From NCBI GenBank assembly GCA_963598415.1, contig CAVBUH010000105.1:1-9236 (forward strand): DNA of 9,236 nucleotides, written 5' to 3'. Below, one piece after another: positions 1-4,999 of the stretch (its first letter is position 1; each line of letters opens with the position of its first letter). The stretch is from Colimorpha_A sp900556615 (GTDB lineage: Bacteria > Bacillota > Clostridia > Oscillospirales > CAG-272). The notes beneath the pieces were generated by a model. The model ran no database searches. It was not told the origin of the DNA and saw only the letters and a program-made list of their open reading frames with translations. The position numbers and the translations under genes are program-made.

Positions 1-54
1 GCGGAGACGGTGGGATTCGAACCCACGGACCCTTGCGGATCAACTGATTTCGAG
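1..54 (-). tRNA. 3' fragment of tRNA-Ser(CGA), truncated at the anticodon loop; probable att site
   Basis: Read on the minus strand, the segment gives an anticodon loop CT-CGA-AA (48-54), the 3' strand of the anticodon stem, a long class-II variable arm (GATCC/GGGTC around a GCAA loop), a T arm with GTTCGAAT, and the 3' acceptor strand ending at position 1. The long variable arm plus the CGA anticodon identify tRNA-Ser. Upstream of the loop the sequence should complement the anticodon stem (TCAGT on the plus strand from 55) but reads tgttt, and no D arm follows, so the 5' half is missing. A 3' tRNA piece ending in the anticodon loop is the usual duplicated core left by tyrosine-recombinase integration. 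The intact tRNA should lie at the other end of the element, to the right. The fragment cannot be a functional tRNA. The CCA end, if encoded, is outside the window. Confidence 0.85.
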
Positions 55-198
55 TGTTTTATCAATCGTGGAAATTAGCAGAAAATCAGGTGCTGAACTG
101 GAAGTTGGCATACCCGGAAAATGTTCAAAAATCAAGTGTTTCTGGACTTCGCAAAGGCGGCAGGCAAGCAGAGGCAAAGGCTCGAAAAATGTAAGCTG

Positions 199-253
199 TT
201 CTCTCCGAATTTGGAGAGAAATTGGCAGGTTGGAGAGAAAATTGGAGAGAAAA
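199..253. repeat. Iterated GGAGAGAAA repeats (three direct, one inverted) beside the att site
   Basis: Three copies of TTGGAGAGAAA lie at 211-221, 230-240 and 242-252, and an inverted partial copy TTCTCTCC lies at 199-206. The inverted copy and the first direct copy form a small hairpin or dyad. Start-to-start spacings are 19 and 12 bases. Clustered short repeats between an att core and an Xis-like gene match the usual layout of arm-type integrase or excisionase binding sites. That role is inferred from position only. Confidence 0.5.
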
Positions 254-316
254 GAACGAGAACAGCGCGCAACGCACACCCGTCTGGTGTTGGTAAAACA
301 GATGAGGTGATATGCA

Positions 317-910
317 ATGAGTCAGAACATCGACTATAAAGCGATTTTGAAGGCGTATCCGGAGACGATTTCGAAGGAACAGCTCTATAAATTGTGCCAT
401 ATCAGCAAGCGCATGGCTAAGTTCTATCTTGACAATGGGATGATTGCTTGCACAAATACGGGGCATTCTACGCATAAGTACATTATCCGAACGAGTGATG
501 CAGTGGCATTTCTTCGGGATAGGGAGAAGCATCCTGACAGGTATCGTGTTACAGGAGTAGGCGGAGCGGGGCGTGAGCCGATTGTGCATCCGTCAATCAA
601 CTATGATCAAGCAGTTATGCGAGCGTATCAGCGGCTTTTAGTTCGGAAAATCAGCGTGTATCCAGACTTGATGACGGCGGCGGCGATTTCCCAGTTGACG
701 GGTTACTCAAAAAAGACCGTTTTGACGTGGGCAAGCCTTGGAATGATTCGCTGGTTTAAGAACGCTCAGCAGCAGTATGCACCAAAAGAATTGGTGATGA
801 AGCACTTGTTGAGCAGGGAGTTCCGCGAAATTCGCAATAAGAGCGATACGCACGAGGAATGGATTCGGGAACTTATGGAAAATATGAACGCACAAAAGAA
901 TCAAAAGTAA
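317..910 (+). CDS. Double helix-turn-helix DNA-binding protein, excisionase/regulator-like
   Basis: The gene encodes a 197-aa soluble basic protein with no signal peptide or membrane segment. Two similar winged-HTH units are visible. The first is at about residues 19-68 (ISKEQLYKLCHISKRMAKFY, then a wing with NGMIACTN). The second is at about 115-165 (MTAAAISQLTGYSKKTVLTW, then LGMIRWFK). Both look like the MerR/excisionase-type HTH of mobile elements, so the protein appears to be an internal duplication. The start follows AGGTGAT at 305-311. It is the first gene inside the tRNA-anchored att site, where recombination directionality factors or element regulators usually sit, but no integrase gene follows it. 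It could bind the GGAGAGAAA repeats just upstream. No clear sigma-A promoter was seen. The HTH fold is likely; the excisionase role is inferred. Confidence 0.75.
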   Translation: MSQNIDYKAILKAYPETISKEQLYKLCHISKRMAKFYLDNGMIACTNTGHSTHKYIIRTSDAVAFLRDREKHPDRYRVTGVGGAGREPIVHPSINYDQAVMRAYQRLLVRKISVYPDLMTAAAISQLTGYSKKTVLTWASLGMIRWFKNAQQQYAPKELVMKHLLSREFREIRNKSDTHEEWIRELMENMNAQKNQK

Positions 911-1187
911 AAGAGGCGTATTCTGGATGCGGCGCGCAGAAGGACGACAGCGCAACGTTAGCAATGGATTGAAGTTCTTCAATCGTGTTTCTTCGTCTGC
1001 TTGCCCTCCGCCGACTGCATTCATCAATAATCAGAATTTGAATCGTCGTTTCGATGATGTCGGTCAGGCGGAGGGAGTGGAGCTCGTTCTGCTTTATGTA
1101 AATACGTAGCGCATCCTTACCATTGGCATTGAGTGGATGTGAGTTGATAAGCATCACGTTGATGGCGATGTACAACGTAAGTGGCAA
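873..1187 (-). CDS. Hypothetical small ORF, possibly a truncated gene
   Basis: I do not recognise this family. The minus-strand frame has coding-like character (for example NANGKDALRIYIKQN, LRLTDIIETTIQILIIDE and NTIEELQSIANVAL, alternating helical patterns with many charged residues). The only start near the 5' end is a TTG at 1187 without a ribosome binding site. An internal ATG at 1154 also lacks one, so the 5' end may have been cut away. It converges with the HTH gene and overlaps its last codons at 873-910. The same reading phase continues upstream into the last segment of the DUF1016 pseudogene, interrupted by stops at about 1197 and 1229. It may be a separate gene's tail or part of the same decayed unit. 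Treat it as weakly supported. Confidence 0.3.
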   Translation of the reverse strand: MPLTLYIAINVMLINSHPLNANGKDALRIYIKQNELHSLRLTDIIETTIQILIIDECSRRRASRRRNTIEELQSIANVALSSFCAPHPEYASFTFDSFVRSYFP

Positions 1188-1226
1188 ATTTCAGTGAACT
1201 GGGTGGAGAAATAGATGAAAAAGCGA

Positions 1227-1478
1227 TTATCTTGCCGCTCTGACTGCTGGGCGGTTCACAAATTAGTCAGACACTGTCTGACTAATTTGTGAACCGCCAT
1301 AGATGAGGAAAAACTGCCACATCTACTTCAAATTCGTAACAGAAAAGCTTTTTTCCGAACTGCTTCAACAGATAACCGAAAAGCATTTGAAGCAACTGCT
1401 CGGCATAAGCAGCCCGGTTTCGCCTTGCCACTCTTCCTCCACAATCATTCGGCTAATCTCAATAGAAGTTTTTTGTGG
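1227..1478 (-). pseudogene. Remnant of a DUF1016 (YhcG-type) PD-(D/E)XK nuclease gene, N-terminal domain only
   Basis: Three short minus-strand segments in different phases join into one DUF1016_N-like sequence. The first has KTSIEISRMIVEEEWQGE (1469-1419). The second has AEQLLQMLFGYLLKQFGK (down to 1351). The third has SFSVTNLK, a TAG stop at 1323-1325, then MWQFFLIYGG and QISQTVSD, a TAA stop at 1263-1265, then FVNRPAVRAAR. Intact relatives read like GRMIVEEEQ.GE.RA.YGEQLL..LS..L...FGKGFSVTNL..MRQFYL. A missing base near 1418, one extra A in the A6 run at 1349-1354 and the two stops kill the frame. Family members are usually about 340 aa; roughly 85 residues survive, with no C-terminal nuclease motif. 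It overlaps or abuts the 3' end of the neighbouring 327-aa gene on the same strand. Family recognition is from memory of the motif. Confidence 0.6.
1250..1298. repeat. Perfect 49-bp inverted repeat (24-bp arms, 1-nt centre)
   Basis: The left arm 1250-1273 begins GGCGGTTCACAA and ends GTCAGACA. The right arm 1275-1298 is its exact reverse complement, with a single C at 1274 between them. No T tract follows on either strand, so it is a poor intrinsic terminator. ATAGATGA occurs just right of it (1299-1306) and again at 1211-1218, not abutting. On the minus strand it lies within the DUF1016-like frame, where it encodes GGSQISQTVSD, a stop, then FVNR. Confidence 0.85.
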
Positions 1479-2442
1479 CATTCCAGCTTTTGCTTTCTCC
1501 ATCTTGTCCATCATTTTTTCCGCCAAACTGTATTGCATATTGCTTGTAATCCATTTCGCCAATAACGGCATTAATGCAATCATAGAGTGCCGTATGTGCG
1601 GCCACAAGAACTGGTATTTTCTTATCAATATCGACTTCTATTGGTGATTCGAAATCCGTAATTTCACGTTTGATAGAGCCATCACCACACACCCAAAAAA
1701 GACCGAAGGGTTTTGGCGCATTCAAAAATTTGTAGTCAACGCCACCTTTGTGCTTTATATAATTTGCCCACTTACGCACTTCTGAAATTGCATCATAACA
1801 AATGCATAGCTTGTTTTGCAATTCCTGCATATTCCTATTTTCCAACTCGTTCTTAACAAATTTATATTTACAATGTTCCATGATCGTTTCCCGCGTCCAT
1901 GTATCATTGTATACTTCCCCATTTTTCAGCTTTGCAGAAGTATAGAGCTTTTTCCCCCAATACACCGTTTGTAATATTTGATCGTAAGTATTAATGTACC
2001 ACGTTGAGGCTGTTCCAAAGTACAGGCATCGGAAGAAAAATTGTGGTGTATAGCCTTGTGACCAACTTAAATTATCATCAGAATCAAACAACTTATAACT
2101 TTTAATGGTGAAAAATCTTGCAGCTTGCAAGCATTCATCAGCTTTTTGAGCAAAATATACTGATGGTTTAATTGATTGCTCGAGGATGAATGGAGACGGC
2201 TTAAAATTAACAAACCGCATAGTGCCTACAAATTCATGAAACCGTTCAACGTATTGCTCATAGGTGAGTTCATCTTTATCGCGATATTTAATGAAGCACT
2301 TTTGCAACAATGAATTATCAATTTCTGAATGTGTGTATGTGAACTCCTCCATAGATTGGTATTCACTATCTTGTTCCCTGATTTTAAAGAACGAAGAACA
2401 TACAGGTCTCGTACTCGCAGAAATAGTTATTTCTCTTGCCAT
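1459..2442 (-). CDS. Uncharacterised 327-aa protein, possibly HEPN-like (Cthe_2314-type)
   Basis: The start ATG at 2442 is preceded by AGAGGT at 9-nt spacing. The gene is visibly more AT-rich than its neighbours, suggesting separate origin. The protein is soluble and aromatic-rich, with no signal peptide. Residues about 95-235 look all-helical. A conspicuous motif RKWANYIKHKGG (223-234) resembles the conserved helix of HEPN-type proteins such as the Cthe_2314 group, which carry R...N.IKH near the end of the bundle. The spacing R-x7-H is not the canonical R-x4-6-H of HEPN RNases, so catalysis is doubtful. The first ~12 residues (MAREITISASTR) are unlike the rest and resemble the start of Bacillota large serine recombinases. 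The C-terminal tail from about residue 309 may be altered where the DUF1016 remnant begins. Real expression is supported by the RBS and an upstream promoter; function is unknown. Confidence 0.7.
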   Translation of the reverse strand: MAREITISASTRPVCSSFFKIREQDSEYQSMEEFTYTHSEIDNSLLQKCFIKYRDKDELTYEQYVERFHEFVGTMRFVNFKPSPFILEQSIKPSVYFAQKADECLQAARFFTIKSYKLFDSDDNLSWSQGYTPQFFFRCLYFGTASTWYINTYDQILQTVYWGKKLYTSAKLKNGEVYNDTWTRETIMEHCKYKFVKNELENRNMQELQNKLCICYDAISEVRKWANYIKHKGGVDYKFLNAPKPFGLFWVCGDGSIKREITDFESPIEVDIDKKIPVLVAAHTALYDCINAVIGEMDYKQYAIQFGGKNDGQDGESKSWNATKNFY

Positions 2443-2620
2443 GGTTCATTTACCTCTTTTCTTAGTTTTTCAGTTCCATATCCATCCCATCTTTCTATGT
2501 GGCTGGCGTTCTTTGTGTATCTTGCCCTCGCACATCAGCAGAAACAAAATGTGATACAGAATCCTACTTGTCCGTCTGACAAAAAAACGGTTCTACTCAA
2601 CTTCGGCTGCTATTCTACAT

Positions 2621-2665
2621 CTACGTTGTCTTGGTACGTTCTTCGTTAATGAGATATTTCTCCAT
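2621..2665 (-). CDS. Possible 14-aa leader peptide (MEKYLINEERTKTT)
   Basis: A strong Shine-Dalgarno-like GAGGTGAAAAGG directly precedes an ATG at 2665, followed by 14 codons and a TAG. It lies about 15 nt downstream of a good promoter and 180 nt upstream of the 327-aa gene. It could be a regulatory leader ORF or the beginning of a gene whose body was replaced. A T7 run follows further downstream (minus strand, 2580-2587 region), but I could not fold a terminator hairpin before it. Confidence 0.3.
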   Translation of the reverse strand: MEKYLINEERTKTT

Positions 2666-2686
2666 CCTTTTCACCTCACCGACTAT

Positions 2687-2715
2687 ATTCTATCATACTT
2701 TGTAAGTCAGCGCAA
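2687..2715 (-). promoter_or_regulatory. Sigma-A-like promoter for the 327-aa gene and its leader
   Basis: On the minus strand TTGCGC (2715-2710) is separated by 17 nt from TAGAAT (2692-2687). It gives a leader of about 240 nt before the ATG at 2442. The region 2443-2686 otherwise holds the possible 14-aa peptide and short non-conserved reading frames; I see no other gene there. Confidence 0.5.
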
Positions 2716-2805
2716 GGTTATTTGGGAATAGTATCAGCTCTTGTCGGTTGCCCCCAAGGTTCCGTGAAGAATCAAAAATATAGCCGGCTATTCCGTCCGA
2801 TTGAC

Positions 2806-2834
2806 TTGATATTTCCAGAGGTAAATGATAAAAT
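2806..2834 (+). promoter_or_regulatory. Promoter of the copy-1 AAA-PDDEXK gene
   Basis: TTGATA (2806-2811), a 17-nt spacer and TAAAAT (2829-2834) are followed by a leader of about 80 nt. The leader is conserved in copy 2, including an imperfect hairpin at 2852-2875. Conservation of the -10 region and leader between copies supports function. Confidence 0.5.
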
Positions 2835-2919
2835 CAAAGTACACTGGGGGTGCAGTATCCTTTTGAGGACTATGCGCAAGAGTGGCCTCGGTAGTAATGC
2901 TTTGGAAAGGAGCGGCGAT

Positions 2920-4598
2920 ATGAATAACCTGGAAATTCCGGTTGGCACATCTGATTTTGCAGAGATTCGTCAAAATGGATACTATTACGTTGACAAAACT
3001 GTCTTAATCAGCGAGCTTCTTAAGACAGCAAGCAATAAAGTGACATTGATTACGCGCCCACGGCGGTTCGGCAAATCGCTGGGCATGAGTATGCTGGAAA
3101 ACTTTTTTGATATCCGAAAGGATAGCAGAACTCTTTTTGCAGGTCTGGAAATTTCCCAAAACAAGGCTTTGTGTGACGAATGGATGAATCAGTACCCTAC
3201 AATTTCTGTTTCATTTAGCAGGGTGTTTGGACTCAATTACACAAAAGCGTATGATATGCTCACAATGGTAATTGCAGATTTATTCAATAAACATCTATAT
3301 TTGATTCAAGATGGAAAGGGGACAGATTTTGAAAATAGCACATTTAAGCACCTCGCTGATGGATGTGCCTCTGAAAAAGAAATAAAAAGCAGCTTTTTAC
3401 TCCTTACAGGGATGATGCAGAATTATTATAAAAAGCCTGTGATTTTGCTGATTGATGAATATGATGTTCCTGTGGAAAAAGCGAATAATAATGGATATTA
3501 TGCAGAAATGCTCGACACCATGAAGAGCTTGATGCAGGCACTAAAGGATAATCAAGCACTTAAGTTTGCAGTAGTTACAGGCTGTCTTAAAATTGCAAAG
3601 AAAGTATTTTTACGGGTACGAATAATTTTGTGTTGGAAACAATTATGTCCTCACGTCTTAGTGAGTGTTTTGGTTTTGTACAATGCGAAGTGAATCAAAT
3701 TCTTGCGGATGCTGGCATAGAAGGTAAGGCAGAGATGATGAAGAAATGGTACGATGGCTATCATTTCGGAAGTGTTGATGTTTACTGTCCATGGGATGTG
3801 ATGTGCTATGTGCAGAAGCTGATGACTGATTCTAATGCTCAACCGGATAACTTTTGGAAAAACACAAGCGATAATGCGGTAATTCGTTCTTTTATTGACT
3901 ATGCGGGTGCCAGTATTACGAAGAAATTTGAAACTTTGATGGATGGTGGATACATTGTCCAGAAAGTGGATGAGAATCTGACATATGATTACCTTCATTC
4001 CTCTGAGGAAAATCTATGGAGTATGTTGTATTTGACGGGCTATTTAACACGGCTCAGAGACGATGAGATTGGGGAAGCATTGCCAGAAGATACGGTGGCA
4101 TTAAAAATCCCTAATCGCGAAATTCAAGAACTTTTTGTAACGGAAGTTTCAAAATGGTTTAAGGAAAATGCTTCCCAATGGAATAAGAATGCACTTTTTG
4201 AAGCCGTGTGGCGTGGCGACTGCGAAAGAATCACAGGAGAAGTGAGCACACTATTAAGGCGCACCATAAGCTACCATGATTATGGAGAGGACTTTTATCA
4301 CGCATTTCTGAGCGGTATTTTCGCTGGTGCAGGATATCAGGTGGATTCAAACAAGGAACATGGAGAAGGTCGAAGTGATGTCGTTGTCTGCGATACGATC
4401 AATGGCCGGGTGGCTATTTTTGAAGCGAAACGCGCGATGACATTAGGCGATTTGGAATCTGCGTGTGACAAGGCGCTGCGGCAAATTGACCAAAGAATGT
4501 ATGCCAAGGATTTTGAAGATGAATATGACAGTGACCACATTCATTGCTATGGCATTGCGTTCTATAAGAAACGCTGCTTCGTAAAGAAAAAGGATTGA
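2920..4598 (+). pseudogene. AAA-ATPase-like / PDDEXK_9 protein, copy 1, broken by a one-base deletion
   Basis: Family: an N-terminal AAA-ATPase-like domain followed by a C-terminal PD-(D/E)XK nuclease-like domain, usually about 520-580 aa. The start at 2920 has AAAGGAG at 7 nt spacing. Visible are LEIPVG.SDF and YYYVDKT at the N terminus, the P-loop RPRRFGKSL, and Walker B VILLIDEYDVP. The frame breaks at about 3600: copy 2 reads AAGGAGAGCATT at the matching place, whereas here AAGAAAGTATT lacks one base. Restoring it gives SIFTGTNNFV and an uninterrupted frame to 4598, with nuclease residues GRSDVVV and IFEAK intact. As written, translation from 2920 runs into an unrelated tail ending at 3693. 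This is a recent lesion or a sequencing error; everything else looks functional. A programmed frameshift is unlikely because no good slippery heptamer is present. Confidence 0.85.
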
Positions 4599-4606
4599 GT
4601 ATTTTC

Positions 4607-4649
4607 AGCCCGTCAGCATACTGTGAATAACACGGTGTGCTGGCGGGCT
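4607..4649 (+). terminator. Hairpin after copy-1 AAA-PDDEXK gene, between convergent genes
   Basis: A 19-bp stem (including G.T pairs) begins AGCCCG at 4607 and ends CGGGCT at 4649, with loop AATAA. Only CTCTTT follows, so the U tract is short. It starts 8 bases after the stop codon and once lay between convergent genes, so it may serve both directions. Confidence 0.6.
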
Positions 4650-4737
4650 CTTTGGCATTTCAGGATGAGTTTCTACCTATTAGATAAGTACATTCTGCGG
4701 TGGGGACTCAAAGAACGTGTCTCTGAAAATGCAGCGC

Positions 4738-4853
4738 TTATTTCTTGAACAGGCAATCGGTGAGATTGTGATGAAATCCACCGTGGCATTGTCGAACTTT
4801 CCAATTAGTGCATCATGGCTGCAGCGAAGAAGTTGTTTGACAAGTGGCATGAG
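4738..4853 (-). pseudogene. Remnant of a convergent AAA/DUF4143 ATPase gene
   Basis: Minus-strand residues DALIGKFDNATVDFIT match DVAIGKIGNDEVDFIA of the intact gene at 6820-8139. The tail LTDCLFKK plus stop (4738-4740) matches its C terminus LIDWLLNE plus stop, in a different phase. By nucleotide register about 169 bp are deleted between the two blocks. Everything upstream of about residue 350 of the intact protein is missing; the remnant stops where copy 2's leader begins. No ATPase motif survives, so the remnant is not functional. Confidence 0.7.
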
Positions 4854-4885
4854 AAAAATATCGTCGGCTATTCCGTACGATTGAC

Positions 4886-4914
4886 TTGCTATTTCCAGCA
4901 ATAGATGGTAAAAT
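4886..4914 (+). promoter_or_regulatory. Promoter of the copy-2 AAA-PDDEXK gene
   Basis: TTGCTA (4886-4891), a 17-nt spacer and TAAAAT (4909-4914) correspond base for base in position to the copy-1 promoter. An overlapping TTGACT at 4881 is also conserved but at poor spacing. The following leader has the same imperfect hairpin (4931-4954). Confidence 0.45.
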
Positions 4915-4999
4915 CAAAGTACACTGAGGTGCAATATCCTGTTGAGGATTATGCGCAAGTGCGGCCTCGGTAGTAATGCTTCGGAAGGGAGTAGGTAGC

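Larger units (their letters stand above)
2774..4853. repeat. Tandem duplication, copy 1 (decayed)
   Basis: Homology with 4854-7090 begins at AAAAATAT (2774 versus 4854, offset 2080). It continues through the leader, the AAA-PDDEXK gene, the hairpin and the convergent DUF4143 remnant, and ends where copy 2's leader begins. The two copies abut directly. In copy 1 the first gene has one base deleted and the ATPase gene is reduced to a fragment. Confidence 0.75.

Noticed and set aside
199..253. CRISPR array
   Set aside because: Repeats are only 9-11 bp with short irregular spacing.
125..589. 154-aa minus-strand ORF
   Set aside because: It is antisense to the HTH gene and spans the repeat region; composition and missing RBS suggest a shadow.
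1250..1298. Intrinsic terminator
   Set aside because: The stem is perfect but no T tract follows on either strand, and the arms lie within a former coding frame.
1303..1647. 114-aa plus-strand ORF
   Set aside because: It is antisense to the DUF1016 remnant and the 3' end of the 327-aa gene; its hydrophobic look comes from the reverse strand.
2722..2919. N-terminal extension of the copy-1 AAA-PDDEXK ORF
   Set aside because: The true start at 2920 has a good RBS and matches copy 2; the upstream part contains the conserved promoter and leader.
3595..3615. Programmed -1 frameshift in copy-1 AAA-PDDEXK gene
   Set aside because: The nearest heptamer is A TTT TTA, which does not fit the slippery rule, and copy 2 has no frameshift; a simple one-base deletion explains it.
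4337..4540. Identical 67-aa minus-strand ORFs here and at 6418-6621
   Set aside because: Both are antisense shadows of the identical nuclease-encoding ends; their identity reflects the duplication.
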